Shown: positions 28,693 through 40,061, numbered from the stretch's first letter. The stretch: 64,000 nt of DNA from Kalymmatonema hyalinum WJT4-NPBG1 (GCA_019359075.1 JAHHIB010000022.1:16546-80545), one strand, 5' to 3'. The notes: a model not told the origin generated them from the letters alone. Made by a program: numbers and translations.

Positions 28693-31350
28693 TCATAATT
28701 CTTTGCCATGTTCTGTGCATCGCTGAATCATTTCTGCGACGAGACCTGTCCAACCAGTTTGGTGACTAGCACCCAAACCCGCGCCGTTGTCTCCATGAAA
28801 GTATTCGTGGAAAAGAATTAAGTCACGCCAATGCGGATTAGTTTGAAACACCTCCGTACCGCCATAAACAGGTCTGCGTCCAGAGGAATTTCTTATAAAA
28901 ATCTGATTTAGCCTCTTAGATAATTCAATTGCCACTTCGTTTAAGGTCATCTGATTGCCAGAACCTGTTGGGCATTCCACCTTGAACGAGTCGCCCATGT
29001 AGTGATGGAACCTTTGGAGTGATTCAATAATCAAATAATTCATCGGAAACCAAATCGGACCGCGCCAATTAGAGTTGCCACCAAACAAATCAGTGCTGGA
29101 TTCGGCTGGTTCGTAATCCACCCGGTACTCATGACCATTTACCGTTAGGATATAAGGATGCTCCTGGTGATATTTGGAAACAGAGCGAATGCCATAAGGA
29201 CTCAAAAATTCTGCTTCATCTAACATTTTTTCCAGAATGCGGTGCAACTTGTCTTGATTAGTAATTGCCAGCAATTTGCGATGATCCGCCCCCAGAGTTT
29301 CCATACAAGCGATACCTGAAGTCAAGTCTGGTCGGTTTTCGATAAACCATTCGGTTCTTCGTTTGAAGGAAGGCAGTTTTTCTAAAATTTCTGGTTCTAG
29401 CGTTCCCACGGCAAACAAGGGAACCAACCCCACTACTGATCGCACCTTCATCGGGCAATGATGACCATCAGGGAAATGCAGCGCATCGTAGTAAAAGCCA
29501 TCAGCTTCATTCCATAGTGCTATATCATCGTTGCCAATCCCATCCATCGCACTCGCAATCCGAAGAAAATGCTCAAAAAATTTGCTGGCAATGTCTTCAT
29601 AAACTGGCTCATCTTTTGCCAGTTCTAGGGCAATTGTCAGCATATCCATGCAGAACATACCCATCCAACTGGTACCATCTGCTTGTTCTAAGTAGCCACC
29701 TGTGGGAAGTTCAGAACTGCGATCAAACACGCCAATGTTGTCTAACCCCAAAAAACCGCCCTGAAAGATATTCTTGCCCTCAATATCTTTGCGATTTACC
29801 CACCAAGTAAAGTTGACGAGTAACTTTTGAAACACGCGCTCTAAAAATTGTTTATCAGCACGTCCGTACATCTTTTGCTCGATCTCGTAGATGCGCCAAG
29901 CTGCCCAAGCTTGAACTGGAGGGTTGACATCACTCAATGCCCATTCATAAGCGGGAAGTTGACCATTGGGGTGCATATACCATTCTCGCGTCAAGCGGCT
30001 GAGTTGCTGCTTGGCAAAGTCTGGGTCAATCATGGCTAAGGGTATCAAATGAAACGCCAAATCCCAAGCAGCGAACCAAGGGTACTCCCATTTATCGGGC
30101 ATTGAGATCACATCATCATTAAAAACGTGTAGCCATTCGGAGTTTCTGCCCTTTTGACGCGACTCTGGTGGCGGTGGACCTGAGGGATCGCCTTTTAACC
30201 AATCTTCGACTACATAATAGTAAAATTGTTTACTCCACAACAGCCCTGCAAATGCTTGTCGCTGGACATTGCGTTCATCTTCAGTTGCGGGAAAGGGAGA
30301 AATGCGGCTGTAAAATTCATCGGCTTCTCTGGTGCGATCGCCCAAAATCGTATCAAAATTAGCCCCGAATGGTTCTGCCAGTTCTGGATCATTGCAAAGT
30401 CGCAACCGCACAGTTTTGGTTTCGCCGGGTGCGATCGTCAAGATATAATGTGCTGACATCTTCGTGCCAATTTGATTAGGATTTACTGCATCTTTACGAC
30501 CCTGAATCAGATAATCGTTAATCCCGTCTTTGGCGTAGGCACAAGCATTATTAACACCAAATAATCTTTCACAATTTGTCTCGTTTTCTGTAAACAGCAA
30601 TTGTGTCGCTTCGTTGCAGTATAGCCATCTGTTTCCTAAAGTTGATTCAAAAGCTTCGATCACACTGAGGTGATTATCAGATTTTAAGACTTTAACAAAA
30701 GGCTTTTCTTGATTGGGAAACCAAGACCAAGTATTGCGAAACCATAGCGTTGGTAACAGATATAGTGTTTTTTCCTCTGGTCCTCGGTTGACTACACTGA
30801 TTTGAATGAGAATATCTTCCGGTGTATTTTTGGCGTATTCAACGAATACATCAAAGTAGCGGTTTTCAGCAAAAACACCAGTGTCGAGCAATTCAAACTC
30901 GAATTCTTTGCGGCTTCTGGAGCGATTTTCTTCTACAAGTTGAGTATATGGAAAAGCAGCTTGTGGGTATTTATAGAGACATTTCATGTAAGAGTGTGTC
31001 GGGGTGTTGTCGAGATAGAAATAGTATTCTTTGACATCTTCCCCGTGATTGCCTTCATTTCCTGTTAAGCCAAAAATTCGTTCTTTGAGAATTGGGTCTT
31101 GACCATTCCACAAAGCAATGGCAAAACATAATCTTTGATGGTTATCAGAAATACCAGCGATTCCATCTTCACCCCAACGGTAGGCGCGGGAACGGGCGTG
31201 GTCGTGCGGGAAGTAGTCCCAAGCACTACCGTCAGGGCTGTAATCTTCGCGGACTGTTCCCCATTGCCGTTCGCTGAGGTATGGACCCCAGCGTTTCCAA
31301 TAGGCGGTGCGTTCGCGATCGGCTTGTAATCTTGCTTCTTCTTGGGTCAT
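28693..31350 (-). CDS. GH63-like glucosidase (MGH1-like glycosyl hydrolase)
   Basis: [43 protein letters not shown]...[30 protein letters not shown]...[16 protein letters not shown]. Confidence 0.9.
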   Translation of the reverse strand: MTQEEARLQADRERTAYWKRWGPYLSERQWGTVREDYSPDGSAWDYFPHDHARSRAYRWGEDGIAGISDNHQRLCFAIALWNGQDPILKERIFGLTGNEGNHGEDVKEYYFYLDNTPTHSYMKCLYKYPQAAFPYTQLVEENRSRSRKEFEFELLDTGVFAENRYFDVFVEYAKNTPEDILIQISVVNRGPEEKTLYLLPTLWFRNTWSWFPNQEKPFVKVLKSDNHLSVIEAFESTLGNRWLYCNEATQLLFTENETNCERLFGVNNACAYAKDGINDYLIQGRKDAVNPNQIGTKMSAHYILTIAPGETKTVRLRLCNDPELAEPFGANFDTILGDRTREADEFYSRISPFPATEDERNVQRQAFAGLLWSKQFYYYVVEDWLKGDPSGPPPPESRQKGRNSEWLHVFNDDVISMPDKWEYPWFAAWDLAFHLIPLAMIDPDFAKQQLSRLTREWYMHPNGQLPAYEWALSDVNPPVQAWAAWRIYEIEQKMYGRADKQFLERVFQKLLVNFTWWVNRKDIEGKNIFQGGFLGLDNIGVFDRSSELPTGGYLEQADGTSWMGMFCMDMLTIALELAKDEPVYEDIASKFFEHFLRIASAMDGIGNDDIALWNEADGFYYDALHFPDGHHCPMKVRSVVGLVPLFAVGTLEPEILEKLPSFKRRTEWFIENRPDLTSGIACMETLGADHRKLLAITNQDKLHRILEKMLDEAEFLSPYGIRSVSKYHQEHPYILTVNGHEYRVDYEPAESSTDLFGGNSNWRGPIWFPMNYLIIESLQRFHHYMGDSFKVECPTGSGNQMTLNEVAIELSKRLNQIFIRNSSGRRPVYGGTEVFQTNPHWRDLILFHEYFHGDNGAGLGASHQTGWTGLVAEMIQRCTEHGKEL

Positions 31351-31491
31351 GATTTTCCTCTCATAGCGGTTTGTAACCCGGAGTAAGGTACACCAAAGAA
31401 ATAATTAACCACAGATGGACACAGATAAATGATTACTTCATTCAATTGAGTTGCGCTATATGTATATTTGACAAATAGCCCTGTAATTACT

Positions 31492-31691
31492 TTAGTTAAT
31501 GCTTTGCGTCCAGCCACCATCCACGCGCAAATTCGCACCATTAATGTAACCACTTAGAGGACTTGAAACAAACTGCGACCATGCACAACAACGCTTACTC
31601 CCTCGCGCGCTAGTATCTTAGCGATCGCTTCACCGATGCCGCTACTGCTGCCAGTTACCAAAGCTCTTTTTCCATTAAGTTGTAAATCCAT
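31492..31691 (-). pseudogene. Short-chain dehydrogenase with large internal deletion
   Basis: N-terminal MDLQLNGKRALVTGSSSGIGEAIAKILAREGVSVVVHGRSLF joined out of frame to C-terminal FVSSPLSGYINGANLRVDGGWTQSIN*. Confidence 0.85.
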
Positions 31692-31795
31692 GTTGATTTT
31701 TCCTTTTTTCTCCTAAGTTTTAAGTTTCATGCGACTTTCGCACAACTAGTAGGGTGGGCAGTAAGCACCCACCTCACTTTGAAATTTAAAAAGAA

Positions 31796-32473
31796 TTACC
31801 GATAGCCTGCGTTTCGACCGCCAAGACGCTGTTTTTTAGCTTCTGAAACCTTATTGACAGAAATAGTTGCATATGAGCCAAGTTTCATTCCACCTATCAT
31901 AAAACGGATAAAGTCCCCTAAACTTTCAACCATGCGAGCGCTACGTAACGATCCGCAGTCAATAGGAGAAAAACCTATTTCTTCAGCAAGCGTCATGACT
32001 GTTTTCTTAGCCTGCTCGTTATCAGCACAAATGAAACACGAAACGTTATATTCCTTGAGTGGTTCGGGGCTTAATTCAAAAACTTCTTGCGCCATTGTGT
32101 TAAATGCTTTAACCACATGAGCATTCGGCACATTTGCTGCCAGTTTTTCGGCGAGTGATTCATCGAAAATAGGTTCAAAAGCGAAACCTTCAGGAATCTC
32201 GCGGTTGTTACAGTCAATCAAAACCTTGCCCGATAGAACCTCGGTTGAGGACAGCACGCTAGAAGGCATTTCACGGACTGAATAGAAGATGACATCGGCA
32301 AATGCAACTGCTTCATCATTGGTTCCGCCTTTGGCTCCGTGTCCGGCAAATTCGGCTACAGATTTACCCTTCTCGGAGTCGCGGGAACCGAAAAAAACTT
32401 CGTGACCCTGTTCTGCCCACAAGATCCCCAAAGACCTTGCCATATTTCCTGTACCAATCGTGCCAATTCTCAT
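31796..32473 (-). CDS. NADPH-dependent F420 reductase-like / NAD(P)-binding oxidoreductase
   Basis: MRIGTIGTGNMARSLGILWAEQGHEVFFGSRD...AHVVKAFNTMA...SARMVESLGDF. Confidence 0.87.
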   Translation of the reverse strand: MRIGTIGTGNMARSLGILWAEQGHEVFFGSRDSEKGKSVAEFAGHGAKGGTNDEAVAFADVIFYSVREMPSSVLSSTEVLSGKVLIDCNNREIPEGFAFEPIFDESLAEKLAANVPNAHVVKAFNTMAQEVFELSPEPLKEYNVSCFICADNEQAKKTVMTLAEEIGFSPIDCGSLRSARMVESLGDFIRFMIGGMKLGSYATISVNKVSEAKKQRLGGRNAGYR

Positions 32474-32508
32474 GTCTTAGAGTCTCCTAATGGAAATTGG
32501 ACAAAAAG

Positions 32509-33258
32509 CTACAATTCCTGCTCGGTTGGGCGGATTAAAATTTCATTGATATTGACACGAGGCGGCTGAGTTACGGCATAAGTGATCGCTGCAGCAATAT
32601 CCTCGCTTTCGAGTACCGTTAATGACTCATAAAACTGTTCTGTTAGCTGCTTAAACTCTGGGTTGGTAATCTGGTCAGCTAATTCCGTTGCCACCCCACC
32701 TGGCTCAATCACAGTGACGCGGATTTTGTCTTTATAAACCTCCTTTCGTAAAGCTTCACTAAACGCGCCAACTCCAAATTTAGTGGCATTGTATACTGCG
32801 TAATTAGGTACAGCTACGCGACCAGCTACAGAGGAAATATTCACAATATGTCCTCCGCCCTGAGCTTTCATTAAAGGTAGGGCAGCATGGGTGGCATACA
32901 TCAAACCCATTAGGTTGATATTAATCATACGTTGCCAATCTGAAGTATCTGCACCTTCAACTGGACCAACAAGCATCACACCAGCGTTATTGACCAAGAT
33001 ATCCACACTGCCGAAATTGCTGTTAGTCTTGTGAACCATTTCAGTCGCTTGGGCTTCATCGGCAATATCTGTGACGAGGGAAAGCGCCTTTCCACCACCA
33101 TCTGTAATCTGTTTTTCCAACTTCTGTAGGCGATCAGCGCGTCTTGCTGCCAATGCCACCTTTGCTCCAAGGGCTGCTAGCGCTAGGGCGGTTGCTTCAC
33201 CAATGCCCGATGAAGCGCCAGTAATTAGCGCAACTTTTCCATCTAATTTCTGTGCCAT
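32509..33258 (-). CDS. SDR family oxidoreductase
   Basis: GKVALITGASSGIGEATA, NNAGVM, NISSVAGRVAVPNYAVYNATKFG. Confidence 0.93.
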   Translation of the reverse strand: MAQKLDGKVALITGASSGIGEATALALAALGAKVALAARRADRLQKLEKQITDGGGKALSLVTDIADEAQATEMVHKTNSNFGSVDILVNNAGVMLVGPVEGADTSDWQRMININLMGLMYATHAALPLMKAQGGGHIVNISSVAGRVAVPNYAVYNATKFGVGAFSEALRKEVYKDKIRVTVIEPGGVATELADQITNPEFKQLTEQFYESLTVLESEDIAAAITYAVTQPPRVNINEILIRPTEQEL

Positions 33259-33297
33259 TTTTGACTCCTATGTAGAAATGAAATTCAAATTAACGCT

Positions 33298-34008
33298 TCA
33301 GTAAGAAATTTCCCTACGATCCCGGAACAACTTCCCGCTTAAGTTTGGTGAAGCTTCGGTTGCGAGCCAAATAGCAGTGTCAGCGCCCTGTTCGGGGGAA
33401 CGAGGAGCGGAAGTACCGCCCATATCTGTTTTTACCCAGCCAGGATCTATGGCGTTAACTGCAATGCCTTTTGCTTGTAAAGCTTCCGCTAGCATAATGG
33501 TTGCGCCATTGAGGCTAAGTTTAGACAAGCAATAACTGGGGACATCAAAAGAAAGCCCATCCAACTGACCGTAGCCACTAGAAACATTGATGATACGGGC
33601 TTGGGGTGCTTTTTCCAGTAGGGGTAGGAATGCTTGGCTTGTGCGAATCGGTCCAAATGTGTTGGTGTTCATTGTCCGATTCAGCAATTCGCGAGAGATA
33701 GTCAGAATGTTCACGCCTTCGTCAGGATAAATGCCTGCGTTATTTACCAGGACATCCAGTTGAGGAATTTCTTGACTTAAATGCTTTATGGCTTGGTCAA
33801 TGCTTTGGTCATCTGCGACATCAAGTTCGACGACACGCACTTTCGAGTTGGTATGCAATTTTTCTGCTGCTGCTTTGGCTTTATCAAGCGATCGCGCTGC
33901 AAGAATCACATCAAACCCAGCTGCTAGCAGTCCTTGACAAATGGCAAAACCAATGCCTTTATTCCCGCCAGTGACAAGGGCGTATTTTTCACTAAATTGC
34001 GAACTCAT
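33298..34008 (-). CDS. SDR family oxidoreductase
   Basis: MSSQFSEKYALVTGGNKGIGFAICQGLL...NNAGIYPDEG...YCLSKLSLNG; ATGA overlap with the upstream SDR. Confidence 0.9.
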   Translation of the reverse strand: MSSQFSEKYALVTGGNKGIGFAICQGLLAAGFDVILAARSLDKAKAAAEKLHTNSKVRVVELDVADDQSIDQAIKHLSQEIPQLDVLVNNAGIYPDEGVNILTISRELLNRTMNTNTFGPIRTSQAFLPLLEKAPQARIINVSSGYGQLDGLSFDVPSYCLSKLSLNGATIMLAEALQAKGIAVNAIDPGWVKTDMGGTSAPRSPEQGADTAIWLATEASPNLSGKLFRDRREISY

Positions 34009-34739
34009 ACGTATCCACCTCCTGCTTGGAAGGTATGCCCGGTAATCCATCGGCATTGGTCGCTGACAACGAAGGCGACGACATCTGCAATATCTTCTGG
34101 TTTCCCAAGACGGTTAAAGGGTGACCGTGCAGCAGCGGCTGTTGGATCATCACCAGAGTGGGCAAACATCTCTGTTTCTGTTGGTCCTGGCGAAACTGTA
34201 TTGACTGTGATGCCGCGATCGCCAAGTTCCATCGAGAGAACTTTGCCCATCAGTTCCACAGCCGCTTTACTGCCAACATAAAGACTGAAGCCTGCGAGCG
34301 GGCGCACAACTAACCCACTAGATATATTGACAATACGCCCATTTTGATTGATACGACGGGCGGCTTCCCTCATGGAGAAGAATGTTCCTTTCGTGTTCAA
34401 CCCAAAGACCTTATCAAAGGCTTCTTCTTCCGTCTCGGCAATCGGCCCGCCAACACCTGTTCCAGCATTGTTGACAACTATATCGGGCGTTCCGAAATGT
34501 TGCTGCGTCTGGTCAAACAGGCTGACAACGTCTTCGACTTTGCTAAGGTTTGCTTGGATAGCAACGGCTTCGCCGCCCTTATCTTTAATTCTGGTAACGA
34601 CATCGTCTGCCGCATCCTGATGACCGCCGTAGTGGACAACCACCTTAGCGCCATCTTGGGCAAGTCGTTCACAAATGGCTGAACCAATGCCACCAGATCC
34701 ACCAGTGATAATTGCAATTTTTCCTTCTAGTGGTTTCAT
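34005..34739 (-). CDS. SDR family oxidoreductase (FabG-like)
   Basis: GKIAIITGGSGGIGSAICERLAQDGA, NNAGTG, YVGSKAAVELMGK. Confidence 0.93.
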   Translation of the reverse strand: MKPLEGKIAIITGGSGGIGSAICERLAQDGAKVVVHYGGHQDAADDVVTRIKDKGGEAVAIQANLSKVEDVVSLFDQTQQHFGTPDIVVNNAGTGVGGPIAETEEEAFDKVFGLNTKGTFFSMREAARRINQNGRIVNISSGLVVRPLAGFSLYVGSKAAVELMGKVLSMELGDRGITVNTVSPGPTETEMFAHSGDDPTAAAARSPFNRLGKPEDIADVVAFVVSDQCRWITGHTFQAGGGYV

Positions 34740-34957
34740 GGTTTTCCTCGTTATTTTTGTTCCGAATGTTGATTTCGTTTGCCTTGCGACTTCGGAATCG
34801 TTTGGATCTGCGCCAATGCCCTTTGGGCGGCTCCCTCTGGGAGTATCACCTCAGTGCAATTTCAAGTAATCTCTTTTGCAGACCTACAGCACCACTTGTT
34901 TGGGAGTTGGTGTGTTACGTTCTTCATCGAGCGCACACTAGATTGGACGGCTGATGC

Positions 34958-35539
34958 TCAATTCAAGAACTCAATCCCGTACTTTTTAGCGGCTGATGCT
35001 ATCTTTTCTATGTCTGGCACAGTAGAAGCAGAGGGGATGGATGACTTATCTACCACGGGGGTTCCGATTTCTTTCAGTAAATTTGGAAATTCTATATTAG
35101 GGGTAATTAACAAGAGCCTTCCTTCTCCTGCTCCTATATGCTTGACTCCATAAGGAATACTGGGGGGGATATGGGCAATATCGCCAGTATCTAATTTGAT
35201 TTTGTCGTTTGATGGCGAGCTAGTAATCTCGAATTCTCCTTCCAAAACATAGAAATCTTCTGGAGCGTCTATAAGATGTTTTTCTAAGAGAAACCCTCCT
35301 TTATATTTTGGGGGTTGCGTAATCTCTACAAGAGACAAAGCCTTTGAAGTGCCTTTATTCACAAACTTTTTGAAAGTAAACAAGTCTTTTCCCACCGCAA
35401 CTGTTTGAGCTTGATCAGGTTGGAAAACTTCGATATTTCGAGCAGTTTCGAGAGGTGCTGCAACAGCAACCCTAGGCATGAAAGCGCTTCCAAAGGTAAC
35501 AACAATCAGCAGTGTCAAAGCAATGACAATCTTTTTCAT
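34958..35539 (-). CDS. Secreted cupin domain protein
   Basis: Signal-peptide-like MKKIVIALTLLIVVTFGSAFMPRVAVAA; EKHLIDAPEDFYVLEGEFEITSSPSNDKIKLDTGDIAHIPPSIPYGVKHIGAGEGRLLL. Confidence 0.85.
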   Translation of the reverse strand: MKKIVIALTLLIVVTFGSAFMPRVAVAAPLETARNIEVFQPDQAQTVAVGKDLFTFKKFVNKGTSKALSLVEITQPPKYKGGFLLEKHLIDAPEDFYVLEGEFEITSSPSNDKIKLDTGDIAHIPPSIPYGVKHIGAGEGRLLLITPNIEFPNLLKEIGTPVVDKSSIPSASTVPDIEKIASAAKKYGIEFLN

Positions 35540-35579
35540 CGATTTATCCTTCTCAAGTTAAGTACAAGATTGGTGCGAG

Positions 35580-36347
35580 CTATTGCTCCTGATAATTCCA
35601 AAGCAACCCGCCATCGACAAAAAAGGTGGAGCCTGTGATATAATCTGCGTCTGATGAAGCTAAAAAAGCAACTAGAGAAGCTACATCCTGGGGTTGTCCC
35701 AGTCGCCCGAGGGGGATATTCTTTAGTACAGCGCCTAGCTTTTCTTTGTTTTCCAACAAACTTTTATTAATTGGTGTCTCAATTGCTCCCGGTGCAACGT
35801 TGTTGATCGTAATGCCTAAAGGTCCAAGTTCCACAGCTAAGTTTCGCATCAACATCTTCACACCTCCCTTGCTGGCACAGTAAGAGGTAAAGTGCGGGAA
35901 CGGCAATTCTTCATGCACTGAACTGATATTGATAATTTTTCCAGGGCGCTGAGTTTCCCGGAAGTGCTGGACAACAGCCTGTGTTGCAAAAAATACACCT
36001 TTGAGGTTAACGTTAAGTACATTGTCGTAGTCTTGTTCTGTCACATCCCAGAACGAGGCATTCTTTTCTAACCCAGCGTTGTTTACCAAGATATCTATTT
36101 TGCCGAAATGTTGGATACCTTCGTCAACCATCTGACGGATATCGCTGACGACACCTAAATCTGCTTTGATAACTAAGCCTTTGCGTCCGCTGGCTTCGAC
36201 TTTCGCTTTGGTTTCTTCAGCACCTTCTGCATGAGAGCGATAGTCAATGACGATATTCGCACCTTCTTCGGCAAGACGAATGGCGATCGCCTGTCCGATT
36301 CCCTGACTACTACCTGTCACCAACGCAACTTTTCCTTCAAGTTTCAT
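35580..36347 (-). CDS. SDR family (glucose 1-dehydrogenase-like)
   Basis: MKLEGKVALVTGSSQGIGQAIAIRLAEEGANIVIDYRS...NNAGLEKNASFWDVTEQDYD...YCASKGGVKM; start refined to 36347. Confidence 0.93.
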   Translation of the reverse strand: MKLEGKVALVTGSSQGIGQAIAIRLAEEGANIVIDYRSHAEGAEETKAKVEASGRKGLVIKADLGVVSDIRQMVDEGIQHFGKIDILVNNAGLEKNASFWDVTEQDYDNVLNVNLKGVFFATQAVVQHFRETQRPGKIINISSVHEELPFPHFTSYCASKGGVKMLMRNLAVELGPLGITINNVAPGAIETPINKSLLENKEKLGAVLKNIPLGRLGQPQDVASLVAFLASSDADYITGSTFFVDGGLLWNYQEQ

Positions 36348-36372
36348 TTCTATTCTCCTTGTTGTCAAAGGG

Positions 36373-37113
36373 TTAAATTGTTGCTCCGCCATTTGCCAGA
36401 ATGTGCTGTCCGGTGATCCAGCGTGCTTGCTCGCTCACTAGGAAAGCAACGACATCAGCAATATCCTCAGGTTGTCCCAAGCGACCAAACGGAGAACTCA
36501 TTGCCGCCGCTTGCTTATTTTCCGGCGATACTGAGTCAAACATTCCCGGACTCGTTGGTCCTGGAAGAACGCTGTTAACTGTAATCCCACGCCCTCCCAA
36601 TTCTTTCGCTAGGACTTCTGTAAATAACTTCTCGGCGGCTTTGCTAGCAGCGTACACAGCAAGACCTGGACTGGGGAACACACTTGCTGAGGAGGAGACA
36701 TTCACTATGCGTCCGTTATCCGACATTTGTCGAGCAGCTTCTTGGAGACAGAAGAGGACACCCCGGACATTGATGCCAAAAACTGCCTCGTAATCTTCTT
36801 CTGTCACTTCTGCTACCAATGCTGCCCGTGCAATTCCGGCATTGTTGACCAAAATATCCAACTGCCCCAATTGGTCTATGACTGTTTGAAACAAGCGACG
36901 AATATCTGAAACTTGGCTGACATCTGCTTGAATGGCGATCGCTTGTCCACCTTGAGATTTGATGCTAGAAATCACCTCTTTAGCTTCATCAGCTCCACTT
37001 CTGTAGTTGATAGCGACTGTTGCGCCATCTTGAGCTAATCGTTCGGCTATCGCCCGTCCAATGCTGCGGGATGCTCCAGTCACAATGGCAACTTTATTTG
37101 TCAGTGGTTTCAT
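36373..37113 (-). CDS. SDR family oxidoreductase
   Basis: NKVAIVTGASRSIGRAIAERLAQDGA...NNAGIARAALVAEVTEEDYE...VYAASKAAEKL. Confidence 0.93.
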   Translation of the reverse strand: MKPLTNKVAIVTGASRSIGRAIAERLAQDGATVAINYRSGADEAKEVISSIKSQGGQAIAIQADVSQVSDIRRLFQTVIDQLGQLDILVNNAGIARAALVAEVTEEDYEAVFGINVRGVLFCLQEAARQMSDNGRIVNVSSSASVFPSPGLAVYAASKAAEKLFTEVLAKELGGRGITVNSVLPGPTSPGMFDSVSPENKQAAAMSSPFGRLGQPEDIADVVAFLVSEQARWITGQHILANGGATI

Positions 37114-37981
37114 TATTTTCAATACTTAAAACGAAGCGCTCAACTGCTTGAGCAAAGCCCTCGTCTTCGTTAGAAGTTGTGACGTAGTTGGCGGAGTGCT
37201 GCACATCAGCACTGGCGTTGCCCATCGCAATACTCAAACCGCTGCGCTGAAACATCGGCACATCGTTGGGCATATCGCCAATTGTGGCAATCTCCGAACT
37301 CTTAATCCCAAGCAGTTCTGAAAGGCGGTCAACCACTGCCCCTTTATTGGCACGGGGATGGGTGACATCCAAGTAGTAGGGTTGGCTACGAGCAGCAGAG
37401 ACGTACTCAGCCCCAGAGGAACTGGCACCAGCTTTGCACAAGACTTGTTCACTAAACTGTTGTTGCACGTCTTTTTCGCACTTGGCGACAGCTTCTAAGT
37501 CATCGCTGACTCCGACAATTTTTGCGACGTTGTCCAACAGATCATCAAAGCTGGGAACGACGGTAGGCGGAAACTTAACTGTCTTCTCTTCGCGGTCAAC
37601 GTGGGAACCATGCCGCTCATGCACAAACCAGTCATTGCCTTGATAAATCCAGACATCGAGTTTATGTGCCGTGATAATTTCAATCACTTGCTTGGCGATC
37701 GCCTTTTTTAGCACATTTTGGTCGATAATGGAGAAGTCCGGATTGAGGAAGACTCCACCATTAAAGGCAGCAATTGGTGTGGTTAGGTGGAGGGCTTCGA
37801 CGACCATCTTCATCCCTAAAGGTGGACGACCGCTGGTGATGGCAAAGCCAATGCCTGCTTCGTTAAGCTTGCGAACAGCATCACGGGCGCGATCTGTCAA
37901 CAGTTTCTCGCGAGTGACTAGAGTGCCATCCACATCAGCAAGCAGCAAGGAGACTTTTGGTTGTTGAGATTGTATAGTCAT
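37094..37981 (-). CDS. Cof-type HAD-IIB hydrolase
   Basis: VSLLLADVDGTLVTREKLLTDRARDAVRKLNEAGIGFAITSGRPP...IATIGDMPNDVPMFQRSGLSIAMGNA. Confidence 0.93.
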   Translation of the reverse strand: MTIQSQQPKVSLLLADVDGTLVTREKLLTDRARDAVRKLNEAGIGFAITSGRPPLGMKMVVEALHLTTPIAAFNGGVFLNPDFSIIDQNVLKKAIAKQVIEIITAHKLDVWIYQGNDWFVHERHGSHVDREEKTVKFPPTVVPSFDDLLDNVAKIVGVSDDLEAVAKCEKDVQQQFSEQVLCKAGASSSGAEYVSAARSQPYYLDVTHPRANKGAVVDRLSELLGIKSSEIATIGDMPNDVPMFQRSGLSIAMGNASADVQHSANYVTTSNEDEGFAQAVERFVLSIENNETTDK

Positions 37982-38004
37982 GTTTATTCTTAGCCTTGAC
38001 GGGT

Positions 38005-38214
38005 CTACTGTTGAACCAATTTTTTCAAATACAGGTATGCCTCTTCTGGTGTCAGAGGTTCAGACTGCTTTTCGTTAGGAATGTAGAATATCCAGTTATC
38101 AGGGAAATAATGGACAACAAAACTAGGTATCAAACCAAGTGCCATTGCCTGTTTCCCTAGTTGTTCGGCTTTTGCTTCCAAGCTGAGTTGGTCGTGGAAC
38201 TCATAATTGCTCAT
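38005..38214 (-). CDS. Small conserved hypothetical protein
   Basis: 69-aa ORF 15 bp upstream-side neighbour of the aquaporin, same strand. Confidence 0.6.
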   Translation of the reverse strand: MSNYEFHDQLSLEAKAEQLGKQAMALGLIPSFVVHYFPDNWIFYIPNEKQSEPLTPEEAYLYLKKLVQQ

Positions 38215-38228
38215 GTCTACTGATCTCC

Positions 38229-39053
38229 TTAGCTTGCGGTACGATGGGGAACTTTAACGTTTTTAAAGATACAACGGTAGTGAGGCACGTGAAAAAGTTT
38301 TGCGGTCAAAATTTCGCTATCGCCCAAACTCACCAAGCGAAAAACTCCCACCGCGAGGATTGCACCAAACGGTGGTGCAATGCAATAGAGCCATTGGTCT
38401 TCCCAGAACCACGAAACTAAAGCAGGACCAATGCTACGTGCTGGATTTAAACTCGTGCCAGAAATTGGCGATTCCAGCCAAACCATTATTGCTACCAACA
38501 GCCACGTCATCAGTGGTGTCCAACGCATCAAGCGACGACTGCTGACAAAAATAAAAATAGCCAGCACAAGTATTGCTGTCATGCTTACTTCCGCCAAAAA
38601 TACATACCAAAGTGAATAATCTGTTCCAGCTAAAGTCATCCCATTATTTACACTCTTGGCGTATTTTCCCCAAACAAATACCAACAACACTGCACCACTA
38701 ATTGCACCAAGGAATTGGGCAATAATGTAACCGCCCATATCGTGATGGTGCATTTTGCCTTGTAGCCAAAATCCCAAAGAAACAGCAGGATTAACGTGAG
38801 CGCCACTCAGTTTTCCCAGCGGCGAAATTGCAACGAGCGAACCAGTTCCAGAAAACATCAATCCCGTAAGCAGCAAGCGTATGCTCTTATCAGGTATGAG
38901 TTGTTCCATTGGCAAGCCTTGAGCAAAATTGAATACAACAGCGCTCAGCCCCACAAAAACAAGAATTGCAGTTCCGAGCAGTTCTGCTCCGTATTCAGAC
39001 CAGTGCAGTTGTTTCCACCATTTGAGGTTAGCCATGATTTTGTATAGAAGCAC
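38229..39053 (-). CDS. MIP-family aquaporin/channel
   Basis: GAHVNPAVSLGF (NPA), GTSLNPARSIGPAL (NPA), six TM-like segments. Confidence 0.92.
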   Translation of the reverse strand: MLLYKIMANLKWWKQLHWSEYGAELLGTAILVFVGLSAVVFNFAQGLPMEQLIPDKSIRLLLTGLMFSGTGSLVAISPLGKLSGAHVNPAVSLGFWLQGKMHHHDMGGYIIAQFLGAISGAVLLVFVWGKYAKSVNNGMTLAGTDYSLWYVFLAEVSMTAILVLAIFIFVSSRRLMRWTPLMTWLLVAIMVWLESPISGTSLNPARSIGPALVSWFWEDQWLYCIAPPFGAILAVGVFRLVSLGDSEILTAKLFHVPHYRCIFKNVKVPHRTAS

Positions 39054-39119
39054 AAACGAGCTTTTTCTGATGACTCAGGCTTTTGCTAACGATATTGACT
39101 TGCTCTAAAGCTTTATTTC

Positions 39120-40061
39120 TCAGTTAACCACTTGCAAGACGATTTTGCCGCGCGTACGACCGCTTTGGCTGAGCTCATGTGCTTGTCGCGCCTCTTTAAG
39201 TGGCAAGACTGTTTCCACATACGGCTTGAGTTTTCCAGAGTCCACTAGGGCAGCAATCTCTTTAAGTTGTCCTCCGTTAGGTTGAACGCCAACCATACTG
39301 CTTCGCACACCGTGCTGGACAGCTGTTTCTTGTGATGGGGAAGAAACGATAGAGACAAGCCATCCATCTTTTCGCAACACGCTAAAGGAGCGCTCTTGAG
39401 TGTCGCCGCCGACAGTATCAAAAACGACATCTAGATCCTGCACAACTGTCTCAAACTTCGTTGCCTGGTAGTCAATGATTTCGTCGGTTCCCAACTCGCG
39501 CAGAAAGTCAGCATTGCGTGCTGATGCTGTGCCGATAACGTAAGCACCTTTTACCTTTGCCAACTGCACCGCCAATGAACCGACTCCGCCTGACGCCGCA
39601 TGAATCAGTACTCGTTGATTTGCCCCAAGACCTGCTGTATCAAACAGTGCTTGCCATGCCGTCAGTGCTGCAACTGGGATGGCAGCTGCTTCAATGAAAT
39701 CAACAGAGTTAGGCTTTAAAGCAATCTCTGTTGCCTTAGCAACTATAAATTCGGCATAAGCACCATCACGGTACAAACTTGTATAAGCATACACAGCATC
39801 ACCACGTTGGAACTGATCTACTTGAGAACCAGTTGCTTCAATTGTTCCAGCGACATCCCAACCAAGAATCAAAGGCAAGTGATGCTTAAAGCTGTCTTTG
39901 CCAAAGCCGCCACGAATTTTCCAGTCAAGGGGATTTGCACTTGCGGCATGAATGCGAATCAGAACTTCGTCTGCTGCTGGTTCTGGTTGTGGGGCATCTT
40001 CGTAAACTAAAGTTTCTGATCCACCATGAGTATGAATGCGTACTGCTTTCATTGTTGCCAT
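39120..40061 (-). CDS. NADP-dependent oxidoreductase (quinone reductase-like MDR)
   Basis: MKAVRIHTHGGSETLVYEDAPQPEPAADEVLIRIHAASANPLDWKIR, HAASGGVGSLAVQLAK. Confidence 0.93.
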   Translation of the reverse strand: MATMKAVRIHTHGGSETLVYEDAPQPEPAADEVLIRIHAASANPLDWKIRGGFGKDSFKHHLPLILGWDVAGTIEATGSQVDQFQRGDAVYAYTSLYRDGAYAEFIVAKATEIALKPNSVDFIEAAAIPVAALTAWQALFDTAGLGANQRVLIHAASGGVGSLAVQLAKVKGAYVIGTASARNADFLRELGTDEIIDYQATKFETVVQDLDVVFDTVGGDTQERSFSVLRKDGWLVSIVSSPSQETAVQHGVRSSMVGVQPNGGQLKEIAALVDSGKLKPYVETVLPLKEARQAHELSQSGRTRGKIVLQVVN

